Origin: CAZJFC01 sp964545245
GTDB taxonomy: Bacteria; Pseudomonadota; Alphaproteobacteria; Rickettsiales; 21-14-0-20-44-7
Direction: 5' to 3'
Assembly (NCBI GenBank): GCA_964545245.1
Contig: CAZJFC010000045.1
Span: 1-14,153, forward strand
DNA length: 14,153 nt
Made by a program: the position numbers and the translations under genes. The notes under the pieces are model-generated. The model saw only the letters and a list, made by a program, of their open reading frames with translations. It was not told where the DNA came from and did not search any database. Shown in pieces: positions 6,316 through 14,153 of the stretch. Position 1 is the stretch's first letter. Each line of letters opens with the position of its first letter.

Positions 6316-7072
6316 CTATCTGGGAACCTGGACGTTATTCAAAAAAGAAGTGTGGAGATTTCTAAAAGTCTACCACCAGACCTTGCTTGCCCCGGTAATC
6401 ACCTGCCTGTTATTTCTGGCCGTGTTCAACCTCTCCATCGGTGCGCATGTGAAGGAAATTCACGGTGTTTCCTTCGGCGCGTTCATGGCGAGCGGCCTGA
6501 TTATCATGACAGTCGTCCAGCAGGCTTTTGCCAATACTTCGTCCTCACTGGTGATGTCGAAAGTTATCGGTATGATTGTCGATTTGCTTATGCCGCCATT
6601 TTCAGCAGCGGAAATGGTGCTGGCAATGGTATGCGCGGCGATTTTCCGCGGGCTGGTGATTGCGCTGTTCAGCGGTATCGTGCTTTATTTCTTTGTCGAT
6701 TTATACATTACCCATTTTTTCATTGCGCTGTTCTATTTAGTTTGCGCGGCGATGATGCTGGCTTTGCTCGGCATGCTGGCGGGTATCCTTTCCGAGACAT
6801 TTGACCATATGGCGGCGATAACCAGCTATGTCATCACCCCGCTTGCCTTTCTTTCAGGTACTTTTTACTCCATCCAGAACCTGCCGCCTTTCTGGCAGCA
6901 AGTGGCGCATTTCAATCCGTTCTTCTTCATGATTGACGGTTTCCGCTACGGGATGACAGGCTACGCCGACGGTGACCTCCAAACCGGCGCGATTGTGCTG
7001 GTTGCCACTAATCTCGCACTTGCGCTGGTGATTTACAGGATGATAGATAAGGGATACCGCCTGAAAACCTAG
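6311..7072 (+). CDS. ABC-2 type transporter permease
   Basis: 253 residues from ATG 6311; upstream in-frame codons from 6215 overlap tsaE and are rejected. The ribosome site is weak (AAGGCAAG at a distance). Six hydrophobic stretches can be placed at about residues 24-44, 53-72, 100-125, 132-160, 167-190 and 222-243. The C-terminal signature SGTFYSIQNLPPFWQQ, then FNPFFFMIDGFRYGMTG, is typical of ABC-2 permeases that export polysaccharides, drugs or lipids. It should be an inner-membrane subunit pairing with an ATPase, but no ATPase gene is adjacent here, so substrate and partner are unknown. It diverges from tsaE across only 38 bases. Confidence 0.88.
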   Translation: MNYLGTWTLFKKEVWRFLKVYHQTLLAPVITCLLFLAVFNLSIGAHVKEIHGVSFGAFMASGLIIMTVVQQAFANTSSSLVMSKVIGMIVDLLMPPFSAAEMVLAMVCAAIFRGLVIALFSGIVLYFFVDLYITHFFIALFYLVCAAMMLALLGMLAGILSETFDHMAAITSYVITPLAFLSGTFYSIQNLPPFWQQVAHFNPFFFMIDGFRYGMTGYADGDLQTGAIVLVATNLALALVIYRMIDKGYRLKT

Positions 7073-7074
7073 AA

Positions 7075-7097
7075 AAGACTATTTACTCACTAGTCTT
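7075..7097. promoter_or_regulatory. Inverted repeat over the argD -35 region
   Basis: Perfect 7-base arms AAGACTA (7075-7081) and TAGTCTT (7091-7097) around a 9-base loop that contains the putative -35. It could be an operator, or a weak terminator for the permease, though no T tract follows. It does not match the enterobacterial ArgR box as I know it. Confidence 0.45.
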
Positions 7098-7110
7098 ACC
7101 GTGATATAAA
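7082..7110 (+). promoter_or_regulatory. Putative sigma-70 type promoter of argD-argF
   Basis: -35 TTTACT (7082-7087) and -10 TATAAA (7105-7110) are separated by 17 bases, with the start of transcription expected near 7117 and the argD start codon at 7135. Confidence 0.5.
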
Positions 7111-7134
7111 CATGCGCCTTACAGGGTTAAAGTA

Positions 7135-8313
7135 ATGGCAATTCCTTCAATTTTACCGGTTTATAACCGCGCCGATATTTTCTTTGAAAGGGGCGAGGGG
7201 GCTTACCTTTACACCAATGACGGTACGAAATATCTCGATTTTCTTGCCGGAATCGGGGTGAATTCGGTCGGCCATTCCCACCCGCATGTGGTTGAAGAAC
7301 TCAAAAAACAGGCTGAAAAAATCTGGCACGTTTCCAATATTTTTTATACCCAGCCACTCAAAAAACTTTCCGACAGGCTGGTCGAGCGCACATTCGCTGA
7401 TACCGTGTTTTTCTGCAACTCAGGCACTGAGGCAACCGAGGCGGGGCTTAAGGTCATCCGCAAATATTTTGACGAGAACGGCAGCCCGGATAGATACCGC
7501 GTTATAACATTTGAGGGCGCGTTCCATGGCCGTACTTTCGGCGCAATTGCCGCAACCGGCACGCCAAAAGTGCTCGAAGGCTTTGAGCCGAGGCTTGAAG
7601 GCTTTGACAAAGTACCGGTTGATATCGAGGCGGTGAAAAAAGCCATCACTCCGCAAACCGCTGCAATTCTGGTTGAGCCGGTTCAGGGCGAGGGCGGTTT
7701 AAGGCCTCTGCCGGAAGGCTTCCTGAAACAGCTTCGTGAGATCTGCGATGAAAATGACCTGCTCCTTTTCCTTGATGAGGTGCAATGCGGAACCGGGCGC
7801 ACCGGCAAATTATTCGCTTATGAATGGAGCGGAATCGAGCCTGACCTGATCGGTATCGCAAAAGGCATCGGCGCAGGTTTCCCGCTTGGCGCAGTGCTGA
7901 TGAAAGAAAAGGTCGGCAAGGCGCTGAAGGCAGGCTCGCACGGCACGACATTCGGCGGCAACCCGCTGGCAACCGCAGTAGGTAATGCGGTGCTTGATGT
8001 TATCCTTGCTGAGGGTTTTCTTGATAATGTCGTGAAAAAAGGCAACCGCCTGAAAGCGGAGCTTGAAACGCTACAAAATAAATATCCCGCGCTGGTGGAA
8101 GAAATCCGCGGCAAGGGGCTGATGCTTGGCCTTAAATTGAAAGAACCGTTCAATTGCGACGATTTCAAGAACAGGTTGATTGAAAATAAACTGATCGTGA
8201 ACACGGCAGGGCAGAACGTTGTGCGCTTCCTCCCGCCGCTGATTATTGACGACAGCCATATCGAGGAGGCGGTCGCCATCATTGACAAATCTTGTAAGGA
8301 ACTTCAGGGATGA
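7135..8313 (+). CDS. argD: Acetylornithine aminotransferase
   Basis: 392 residues, full length for the family. Class III PLP-dependent aminotransferase: NSGTEA at residues 95-100 (cofactor phosphate region), FHGRTFGA at 130-137, LDEVQCGTGRTGK at 213-225 (Asp214 for the pyridine nitrogen) and AKGIGAGFPLGA with the expected Schiff-base Lys243, then TTFGGNPLA. It transfers an amino group from glutamate to N-acetylglutamate semialdehyde in arginine synthesis; some members also act on succinyl-diaminopimelate. The ribosome site AGGG lies 8 bases before the ATG. The stop overlaps the argF start (ATGA), and that neighbour makes the arginine assignment firm over other class III aminotransferases. Confidence 0.95.
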   Translation: MAIPSILPVYNRADIFFERGEGAYLYTNDGTKYLDFLAGIGVNSVGHSHPHVVEELKKQAEKIWHVSNIFYTQPLKKLSDRLVERTFADTVFFCNSGTEATEAGLKVIRKYFDENGSPDRYRVITFEGAFHGRTFGAIAATGTPKVLEGFEPRLEGFDKVPVDIEAVKKAITPQTAAILVEPVQGEGGLRPLPEGFLKQLREICDENDLLLFLDEVQCGTGRTGKLFAYEWSGIEPDLIGIAKGIGAGFPLGAVLMKEKVGKALKAGSHGTTFGGNPLATAVGNAVLDVILAEGFLDNVVKKGNRLKAELETLQNKYPALVEEIRGKGLMLGLKLKEPFNCDDFKNRLIENKLIVNTAGQNVVRFLPPLIIDDSHIEEAVAIIDKSCKELQG

Positions 8314-9200
8314 AAAAAGATTTTCTTGATTTGAATGCTATCGACGCGAAAGAACTGCGCAAAATCATTGAGCTTGCAAAAAAACTCAAAAAGAAAAACG
8401 AAAAGCCGCTGAAGGAAAAATTCCTCGCGCAGATTTTTGAAAAACCTTCAACGCGCACCCGTGTTTCGTTTGAAGTGGGCATGAAGCAGCTTGGCGGTGA
8501 CGTCATCACCATGAATAGCGGTGATATGCAGCTTGGCCGGGGCGAAACGATTTCCGACACTGCCAAAGTGCTTTCACGGTTTGTCGATGTTATCATGCTG
8601 CGCGGCAATTCACATAATACCCTGATCGAACTTGCCGAAAACGCCGATGTGCCGGTTATCAACGGCCTCACCGATTATTCCCATCCATGCCAGATAATGG
8701 CGGACATCCTCACTATTGAGGAACATCTGGGTAACATTAAAGGCAAAAAAATCGCCTGGGTGGGGGATGGTAACAACGTGCTTACCTCATTCATCCATGC
8801 CGCGCCGAAATTCGGGTTTGCGCTGCATATCGCCTGCCCGGAAGAGCTGCGCCCCGCCAAGGAATTGCTGGCAAAAGCGAAGAAGGAAGGTGCGGAAATA
8901 AAACTATGCAAAACGCCGGTGGAATGCGTGAAAGGCGTTGATGTTGTGGTGACTGATACATGGTTCTCGATGGGTGACAAAAACCCTGAATTGCGCCGTA
9001 ACCTGCTTATCAATTATCAGGTTGATGACAAGCTGATGAAACTTGCGAAGAAAACGGCGATTTTCCTGCACTGCCTGCCTGCCCACCGCGGCGAGGAAGT
9101 TGCCGCCAGCGTGATTGACGGCAAGCAGTCGGTAGTGTTTGACGAGGCCGAGAACCGCCTTCACGCGCAAAAAGCGATTCTGGCTTGGGCGCTTTCCTGA
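8310..9200 (+). CDS. argF: Ornithine carbamoyltransferase
   Basis: 296 residues. Carbamoyl-phosphate site FEKPSTRTR (STRT at 47-50), LRGNSH at 97-102 and HPCQ at 125-128; ornithine site DTWFSMG at 216-222 and FLHCLPAHRG at 252-261; the C-terminus has ENRLHAQKA. All catalytic motifs are present. It makes citrulline from ornithine and carbamoyl phosphate in the cytoplasm as a trimer. It is coupled to argD by a 4-base overlap. Biosynthetic rather than catabolic use is inferred from the argD neighbour. The gene converges on plsC with only 9 bases between stops and no visible terminator. Confidence 0.96.
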   Translation: MKKDFLDLNAIDAKELRKIIELAKKLKKKNEKPLKEKFLAQIFEKPSTRTRVSFEVGMKQLGGDVITMNSGDMQLGRGETISDTAKVLSRFVDVIMLRGNSHNTLIELAENADVPVINGLTDYSHPCQIMADILTIEEHLGNIKGKKIAWVGDGNNVLTSFIHAAPKFGFALHIACPEELRPAKELLAKAKKEGAEIKLCKTPVECVKGVDVVVTDTWFSMGDKNPELRRNLLINYQVDDKLMKLAKKTAIFLHCLPAHRGEEVAASVIDGKQSVVFDEAENRLHAQKAILAWALS

Positions 9201-9209
9201 TAAGGCAAA

Positions 9210-9956
9210 TTAATCACGGATATTTTCATATCCCGGTGCGCAAATGACCTTCTGCCGTTCTTCGATGCGGCGCTCCAGCTCGGCAAGAAAATCCTTTTTG
9301 GGAAGGCTGCGAGGCATTTCCTCAAGGAACTCGATAGTTATCACCCCCGGTTTTTTCACATGCGCATATTTCGGCCATACCAGCCCGGAATTAAGCGCGA
9401 CCGGGACAATCGGCGCATCCACCTGCGAATAAAGCACGGCGATACCGGGTTTATAATCAGGCTTTTCACTGGGGCGTTTACGGGTTCCTTCGGGGAAGAT
9501 GATCACCGAGCGTTTATCGGCGAGGCGCGCCTTGGTTTTTTCCACCAGTGATTTCAGGGATTTTATTCCGTTCTTGCGGTCAACGGCGATTTGCTTGAAG
9601 CCGATCATGAACAGGTTGAAGAACGGTATCAGCAACAGTTCTTTTTTGAACACATAAACCGGTTCCCTGCCGATCAGCAGGAAAATCATCGTATCCCATG
9701 CGGATTGGTGTTTCGAGGCAAAAATCACCGGGCGGTCAGGGACTTTGCCCCTTACCTGATAGGTTATTCCGAGTATGTATTTTGCCGCGAAGGATATATT
9801 CCTTGCCCATGCGTTAAAGCATATCGAAGCCCCCCTGCGCCCAAGCAGGGTAAGCGGGGAGAGGATGACATAAAGGAAAGAGCTGGTGATATAAATATAG
9901 ATATTGAATATCCATGAACGGATCACCTGCGGAAATGGTACTGAAAAATTATCCAT
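9210..9956 (-). CDS. plsC: 1-acyl-sn-glycerol-3-phosphate acyltransferase
   Basis: 248 residues. A hydrophobic N-terminal segment (about residues 15-40) anchors it to the inner membrane. The acyltransferase motifs are in order: HQSAWD (HX4D) at 83-88, a substrate-binding stretch near 118-130 (GFKQIAVDR), FPEGT at 154-158 and VPVALNSG at 184-191. It adds the second acyl chain to lysophosphatidic acid to make phosphatidic acid. It starts 12 bases after the Tim44-like gene stops, so the two are likely co-transcribed; no clear ribosome site is seen, which fits translation coupled to the upstream gene. Related acyltransferases acting on other lipids cannot be fully excluded. Confidence 0.9.
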   Translation of the reverse strand: MDNFSVPFPQVIRSWIFNIYIYITSSFLYVILSPLTLLGRRGASICFNAWARNISFAAKYILGITYQVRGKVPDRPVIFASKHQSAWDTMIFLLIGREPVYVFKKELLLIPFFNLFMIGFKQIAVDRKNGIKSLKSLVEKTKARLADKRSVIIFPEGTRKRPSEKPDYKPGIAVLYSQVDAPIVPVALNSGLVWPKYAHVKKPGVITIEFLEEMPRSLPKKDFLAELERRIEERQKVICAPGYENIRD

Positions 9957-9968
9957 GCAGCGTTATTA

Positions 9969-10643
9969 CTACGCAGCTTGAATTCCTACAACCGTCCAGT
10001 TTGGTTTTTTTGAGGTAAGGTCGCGCTCGAAAGTCCAGATCTCGGTAACATGGTCGATCTGTGACTTGCTGCCTTCAATGATCTCACCGGCTTTGTTCTT
10101 AATGAAGCTGATCTGCTCGCTGATGAACTTGACCACAACCTGGCAGATATTACCGCGGACTTCGACGTCAAGCACCTCCGGCTCATGCAGTGAAATAACG
10201 GAAGTGCTGGCTTCCAGCTCTTCTTTTTCGCGTTTTTCGATCTCTGCCTCGAATTCCTGGTAAATATCCTTGCTGAGCAGGAATTTAAGGGCTTCGCGCT
10301 TTTTCTGGGCAAAACCTTCAACGACAATTTCAAAAGCACCCGCCGCGCCGGAAATAAATTTCTTCAGGCGGAAGGAAGGATCAAGCTTTCTGGCAGCCAC
10401 AACGCCGTCTTCAAGGATCGCGGGAATTTCTTCTTCCGGCTCAGCCTCGTTTTTAACCAGCTCAAGGGCGGTATTTTTATTGCCCTGTTGGGATTCTTTC
10501 GCGTTGCGGTTTTTCTCTGCCCATGAGGTTATCTGGGCGGCGCGTGCTGCCTCATCGCCGTTCGTGCGGCCAAGGACGCTCCACAGCCTGTAACCGATTA
10601 CGACTGCGACAACCGTGAAAAATAGAATTTCAAAATCTGACAT
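9969..10643 (-). CDS. Tim44/TimA-like membrane-associated protein
   Basis: 224 residues. One N-terminal membrane segment (about 5-24), then a charged, probably flexible linker (about 27-80), then a Tim44-like domain (about 85-222) with LDPSFRLKKFISGAAGAFEIVVEGFA at its start and a terminal beta-rich part (VTEIWTFERD, NWTVVGIQA). The domain is related to mitochondrial Tim44, which tethers the import motor; the bacterial role is less settled and probably concerns the inner membrane or envelope. It is head to head with secB across 82 bases, a pairing common in alphaproteobacteria, and followed by plsC. Confidence 0.87.
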   Translation of the reverse strand: MSDFEILFFTVVAVVIGYRLWSVLGRTNGDEAARAAQITSWAEKNRNAKESQQGNKNTALELVKNEAEPEEEIPAILEDGVVAARKLDPSFRLKKFISGAAGAFEIVVEGFAQKKREALKFLLSKDIYQEFEAEIEKREKEELEASTSVISLHEPEVLDVEVRGNICQVVVKFISEQISFIKNKAGEIIEGSKSQIDHVTEIWTFERDLTSKKPNWTVVGIQAA

Positions 10644-10725
10644 AAGGTATATTCTTGCAAAAATGCTTTAATTTTCCGTAAAGGGTAATATAGTCGCTCA
10701 ATTCAAGAAAATCAAGGATTCCGGC

Positions 10726-11196
10726 ATGGCTAAGAAGGAAAAAAACAAAGAAAATGCACTAAATAAGCCCGATTTCAGGCTAAACGGGCTGTTCATCAAG
10801 GATCTTTCCTTTGAAAACCCTTCCGCCCCTGCCGTGCTGTTGCAGCCTTATGGCAAGCCGAAAATCGCTGTCGGTGTGGATGTTTTTATCAGTAATTTGA
10901 AGGATACGGCCTTTGAAGTGGCGCTGAAAGTAAGCGCAAGGTCAAATTCCGAGGATGACAGGCCGCTTTTTGTTGCGGAGGTGGTCTATGCGGGGATTTT
11001 TGTGTTGAACCCTGAAATTCCGGGCGAAGAATATGAAAAAATCCTGTTTGTGGATTGCGCGCAGGTGATTTTCCCGTTTGCCCGCCGGATTATCGCCGAT
11101 TTGACCACCGAAGGCGGCTTCCCGCCGGTTCTCCTTGAGCCGATTAACTTCGAGGCAATTTTTGACACAAGAAACTCTGAGAAACCGGCGGCGTAA
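10726..11196 (+). CDS. secB: Protein-export chaperone SecB
   Basis: 156 residues, normal length. A lysine-rich N-terminus is followed by FIKDLSFENPSAP, a highly characteristic SecB stretch, then VFISNLKDTAFEVALKVSAR, FVAEVVYAGIF and the C-terminal FPFARRIIADLTTEGGFPPV. Cytoplasmic tetramer that keeps preproteins unfolded and passes them to SecA. Ribosome site AAGGA, 7 bases before ATG. The divergent 82-base spacer must hold promoters for both secB and the Tim44-like gene; TAATAT at 10686-10691 is a possible -10, but no convincing -35 is seen. Confidence 0.96.
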   Translation: MAKKEKNKENALNKPDFRLNGLFIKDLSFENPSAPAVLLQPYGKPKIAVGVDVFISNLKDTAFEVALKVSARSNSEDDRPLFVAEVVYAGIFVLNPEIPGEEYEKILFVDCAQVIFPFARRIIADLTTEGGFPPVLLEPINFEAIFDTRNSEKPAA

Positions 11197-11221
11197 CGGT
11201 TTCGGTACAGTGTAGGTTCCT

Positions 11222-12706
11222 CTATACGGAACGGGCGTCTTTTTGTTGGGATTCAGTTTTATTGCCGGCAACCGAGCTATCAGGTACGGTTGCATGGTCC
11301 TTACCGTCATCCTTATATGTAGCGTTTTGTGCGGCAAGTTTTGCGGCTTCATTCTTAATAGTGTCTGCGGTACTTGTTTTATCCTGTGCGGTATCGTTTT
11401 TATTTTGCGCTTCCGATACGCCGGTGTTTTGCAGATTTTTTGCGGCCTGCTCCAGCCCCGGCATGTTTGTTGACGGTGGCGGCAAAGTTTCCGTAAGAGG
11501 GGGAGTTTCCCTTTGCTGAAGCCGCTCTGCCTCCTGATAACGCGAGGTATATGCGGAAAGTTGGGTTTGCAGGCCTTGCCTCAGATTCTCGTTATATTTG
11601 TTATCCATCACATTCCGGGTGGTGGCCGCGGCTACGCTGGAATTAAACTCCCTGGCGATTTCATAAGGCGCAGTCAGTGTTCTTAATGGCGCGGTTGCCG
11701 AGTCTACAAGGCCGCGCAGGCCTTTATTGCTGTCTTCCTTAAATGCGGCGGCGGCTTGCTGTGCGTTGTCCAGCATGGTTGTGGGGGAAAGCCTGTCTTT
11801 CGCGGTGCCCATTGCCTGTTCATAAGCATTGTTCAGCCCGGTATTATAGCGTTCTGCGGCTTCCAGCCCGCGGTCTGCATTATAGGCGCTCACAACTTTT
11901 TCGAGTGTGGCGGGGTTATTGAACCTTTCCATGATTTCCGGGGTCAGGACGGTATTGCCGTTTTCCGCCAGTTTCCCCGCGACCGTATTTACTGCGTTGT
12001 TCAATAACGGGTAATCACGGTAATCAGGTTTTTCTCCTGCGGCCGGGGCAGGCGGAATGTGCGGTTCGGTTAAGGATTTTAAGGCCCGGTTAGTCTGTTC
12101 GATGTTTTCTACTGCGCGGCCTGCGGTATGAGGAAGCGTCGCGGCCATTGCATCATCTATTGAACCGCCGCGGGCGAGGGTGGATAGGGCATTTCCGGCA
12201 AGCCCCGCTGTCGGTATGGCGGCTATGTTATCAAGAAGGGAAGTACCGGCGGTTTTTGCGCCTACTTTTGCGGCTTCTGCGCCGGATGCGCGGTGCTCAT
12301 AGGCGTTTAGCCCGGCTTCCGCCCCCTGGGCTGCTGAGACAAGGGCGATGCCTGCCGCAATAGTACCTGCGCCACTGCCGCTACGGCTGCCTCCTCTGGC
12401 TGGCGGGCTTTCTACCGGAGTGGTTCTGGCCGGAACCGGTTCAGGGGTGGTTTGCGGCGCTGCGGGATTTAAATTGATCTTTACCCTGCCGGCTTCGCTG
12501 GTTGGCTGGCTTCCTCTTGTTTTAAACTCCTCAGTAAGGCGTGAATTTTCCTGGGCCAGTTTCGTGATTTCTTCGGCCATTGCCTCCCGTGCCGCACTGC
12601 CGGTTCTAATAAGGTCATCAACAAGCTTACCGTTCGTGCGCGCCAGATCTTGCCAATACTGTAATTCCTTCTGGAGCCTTACTTCTTGAGGTATTTTTTC
12701 TGACAT
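11222..12706 (-). CDS. Unrecognised cysteine-free, low-complexity protein
   Basis: 494 residues from ATG 12706 (MSEKIPQEVRL), preferred because GGATGG lies a short distance upstream; ATG 12721 would add five residues. I do not recognise the family. Visible parts: a charged, probably coiled-coil N-terminus (about 5-63); a Pro/Thr/Ala-rich disordered linker (about 66-115); a small-residue-rich stretch with IAAGIALVSAAQGAEAGLNA that might associate with membranes; a mainly helical middle (about 225-395) rich in Ala and Asn with NNPATLEKVVSAYNA and YNTGLNNAYEQAM; and a Gln/Thr/Lys-rich disordered tail. There is no cysteine, no signal peptide and no enzyme motif. The composition recalls secreted effectors or scaffold proteins, but that is only a guess. 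It lies downstream of metG, with an inverted repeat in between. Confidence 0.75.
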   Translation of the reverse strand: MSEKIPQEVRLQKELQYWQDLARTNGKLVDDLIRTGSAAREAMAEEITKLAQENSRLTEEFKTRGSQPTSEAGRVKINLNPAAPQTTPEPVPARTTPVESPPARGGSRSGSGAGTIAAGIALVSAAQGAEAGLNAYEHRASGAEAAKVGAKTAGTSLLDNIAAIPTAGLAGNALSTLARGGSIDDAMAATLPHTAGRAVENIEQTNRALKSLTEPHIPPAPAAGEKPDYRDYPLLNNAVNTVAGKLAENGNTVLTPEIMERFNNPATLEKVVSAYNADRGLEAAERYNTGLNNAYEQAMGTAKDRLSPTTMLDNAQQAAAAFKEDSNKGLRGLVDSATAPLRTLTAPYEIAREFNSSVAAATTRNVMDNKYNENLRQGLQTQLSAYTSRYQEAERLQQRETPPLTETLPPPSTNMPGLEQAAKNLQNTGVSEAQNKNDTAQDKTSTADTIKNEAAKLAAQNATYKDDGKDHATVPDSSVAGNKTESQQKDARSV

Positions 12707-12763
12707 TAAAAACCCATCCAATATAACTAATATTAATTAATCAATATTACTGGCAGGGTGTTA

Positions 12764-12794
12764 ATAAGCTGTTAACGAATACTTAACAGCTTAT
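12764..12794. repeat. Perfect 12-base inverted repeat between metG and the unrecognised gene
   Basis: ATAAGCTGTTAA (12764-12775) and TTAACAGCTTAT (12783-12794) around a 7-base loop; after one mismatch, two more pairs extend the stem. It lies 58 bases upstream of the 12706 start and 87 bases beyond the metG stop. No T tract follows on either strand, so a regulator binding site fits better than a terminator. A second AT-rich inverted repeat (TAATATT 12728-12734, AATATTA 12743-12749) lies between it and the start codon. Confidence 0.6.
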
Positions 12795-12880
12795 GAATTT
12801 ATTGTTACAGACAAGGCTAATATTTACGGTAGGCCCGGCGGTTCCCCGGTTTTTAATCCGCCTCTGGCCAAAATATGCCA

Positions 12881-14153
12881 CTAATCCTGCCTTTCTCCCA
12901 TTTGTTCTATCCTTGGGAAAAGCCCTTTCGGCTCCGGCAGTGGTGTTCCCGGCCTTAATGCGCTGCCCGCCCCGATGCGGTGGAACAGGCGCTCATTTTC
13001 AGCAACACCCAACTGGTCAAGCAGTTTCCCGGCAGCTTCCGGGGTAAATGGCTGGAGCAGCAACCCGATGCGGCGCAAGGCTTCCGCCAGCGTATAAAGC
13101 ACCGATTTCATGCGGTCAGGGTTATCTTTCTTGAGTTTCCACGGTTGTTGCGTGTCGATATATTCATTGGCTTTGCTGGCGATCTGGTTGATAAGCTCCA
13201 GCGCGCGGCTAAATGATTGCTCATAGATAATATCGTTGCGGATGCGGTCAGCGGTGACGAAAGCGAAGGTGAGCAACTCTTTATCCTCCTGCTCAAAGTG
13301 AAACTCGGGAACTTTCGCGTCGCAATTCTTGTTTATCATGGAAAGCACGCGCTGGGCGAGGTTGCCGATATTATTCGCCAGCTCCGAGTTGATGCGCCCG
13401 ATGAGTTTATCACGGCTGAAATCGCCATCATTGCCGAAAGGGATTTCGCGCATGAGGAAATATCTGATCTGGTCAACGCCATAGGTTTTCACCAGTTCCA
13501 CCGGGTCGATCACATTGCCGAGCGATTTGGAGATTTTCTGCCCTTCATTGGTCCACCAGCCATGCGCGAAAACACGGAGCGGCGGCTCAAGGTCTGCTGC
13601 CATCAGGAAAGCAGGCCAGTAAACCGCGTGGAAACGCAGGATATCCTTGCCCACAATATGGATATCGGCGGGCCAGAAATCGGTTTTGAACGGGTAGCCG
13701 AGCGCGGTCAGGTAATTGGCGAGCGCGTCGAGCCACACATACATAACATGGTCTTCCGCGCCGGGAACCTTGATCCCCCATTTGAACGTGGTGCGCGAGA
13801 TGGAAAGGTCTTTCAAACCCCCTTTTACGAAGGAAATAACCTCATTACGGCGGGATTCCGGCGCTATAAAACGCGGATTTTTCTCATAAAATTCAAGCAG
13901 CCTGTCCTGAAAGGCGGAAAGTTTAAAAAAATAGGATGGTTCCTCAACCCATTCGACATCGGCACCGGTCGGGGCTTTGCCATCAACCAGTTCGGATTCC
14001 TGGTAATAAGCCTCATCGCGCACTGAATACCAGCCGGAATATTTATCAAGATAGATATATCCGTTCTTTTCAAGCTGCCGCCAGAAGGCTTGCGCGCCCT
14101 GTTTGTGGCGTTCTTCGGTGGTGCGGATAAAATCGTCATTGGTGATGTTGAGG
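12881..14153 (-). CDS. metG: Methionyl-tRNA synthetase, 5' end cut by window edge
   Basis: The frame runs from the right edge to TAG 12881-12883: 423 visible residues, lacking the start and the HIGH motif. An apparent start at GTG 14023 is an internal valine (SVRDEAYYQES). Visible class I synthetase parts: the connective region near the edge (ERHKQGAQAFWRQLEKNGYI, YSGWYSVRDEAYY), VMYVWLDALANYLTALGYP, WPADIHIVGKDILRFHAVYWP, the KMSKS loop as KISKS (13537-13523), then the helical anticodon-binding domain with NNIGNLAQRVLSM. It attaches methionine to both initiator and elongator tRNA. There is no C-terminal EMAP-like tRNA-binding domain, matching the short MetG type. Length compared with the family suggests about 90 residues are missing. 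Confidence 0.96.
   Translation of the reverse strand, partial: LNITNDDFIRTTEERHKQGAQAFWRQLEKNGYIYLDKYSGWYSVRDEAYYQESELVDGKAPTGADVEWVEEPSYFFKLSAFQDRLLEFYEKNPRFIAPESRRNEVISFVKGGLKDLSISRTTFKWGIKVPGAEDHVMYVWLDALANYLTALGYPFKTDFWPADIHIVGKDILRFHAVYWPAFLMAADLEPPLRVFAHGWWTNEGQKISKSLGNVIDPVELVKTYGVDQIRYFLMREIPFGNDGDFSRDKLIGRINSELANNIGNLAQRVLSMINKNCDAKVPEFHFEQEDKELLTFAFVTADRIRNDIIYEQSFSRALELINQIASKANEYIDTQQPWKLKKDNPDRMKSVLYTLAEALRRIGLLLQPFTPEAAGKLLDQLGVAENERLFHRIGAGSALRPGTPLPEPKGLFPRIEQMGERQD

Noticed and set aside
11216..11232. Terminator between secB and the unrecognised gene
   Set aside because: Only 5-base arms (GTTCC/GGAAC) with a 7-base loop and no T tract; too weak to call.
13217..14026. A 269-residue plus-strand reading frame
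   Set aside because: It is antisense to metG, whose motifs (KISKS and the anticodon-binding domain) are unmistakable on the minus strand.

Overview
The window looks like a draft (metagenome-style) contig from an alphaproteobacterium. A Tim44/TimA-like gene sits head to head with secB, an arrangement familiar from that class. The genes mfd, tsaE, argD, argF, plsC and metG are all of ordinary bacterial type. A run of exactly 100 N inside mfd is a scaffold gap. No rRNA, tRNA, insertion sequence or CRISPR array is visible.

Layout. Positions 1-1878 (minus) carry two tandem, clearly homologous prepilin-like genes; the second runs off the left edge. Positions 1879-2165 are non-coding but hold a large nested inverted repeat and a terminator-like hairpin just ahead of the pilin pair, so a structured leader or small RNA is likely. 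Positions 2166-6272 (minus) are mfd and tsaE, which overlap and are probably co-transcribed. An ABC-2 permease (6311-7072, plus) diverges from tsaE. argD-argF (7135-9200, plus) form a two-gene arginine operon with a recognisable promoter. plsC and a Tim44-like gene (9210-10643, minus) form a second pair, divergent from secB (10726-11196, plus). An unrecognised 494-residue, cysteine-free, low-complexity protein (11222-12706, minus) follows, then the 3' four fifths of metG (12881-14153, minus), cut by the right edge.

The most unusual feature is the number of short repeats inside reading frames without breaking them. mfd carries a GC-rich palindrome tandemly repeated with a 33-base period (11 codons), a related composite palindrome, and a heptamer run. 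tsaE carries three copies of a heptamer. The prepilin leader carries a 13-mer, two octamer runs and a composite palindrome, giving a 67-residue leader where about 5-30 is usual. This resembles the in-frame palindromic elements known from Rickettsia and the short tandem repeats known from cyanobacteria, but I cannot assign it to a named family by eye.

How the genes work together: most are housekeeping (repair coupled to transcription, t6A tRNA modification, arginine synthesis, phosphatidic acid synthesis, protein export, methionyl-tRNA charging). The pilin pair with its structured leader and the unrecognised protein are the accessory part.
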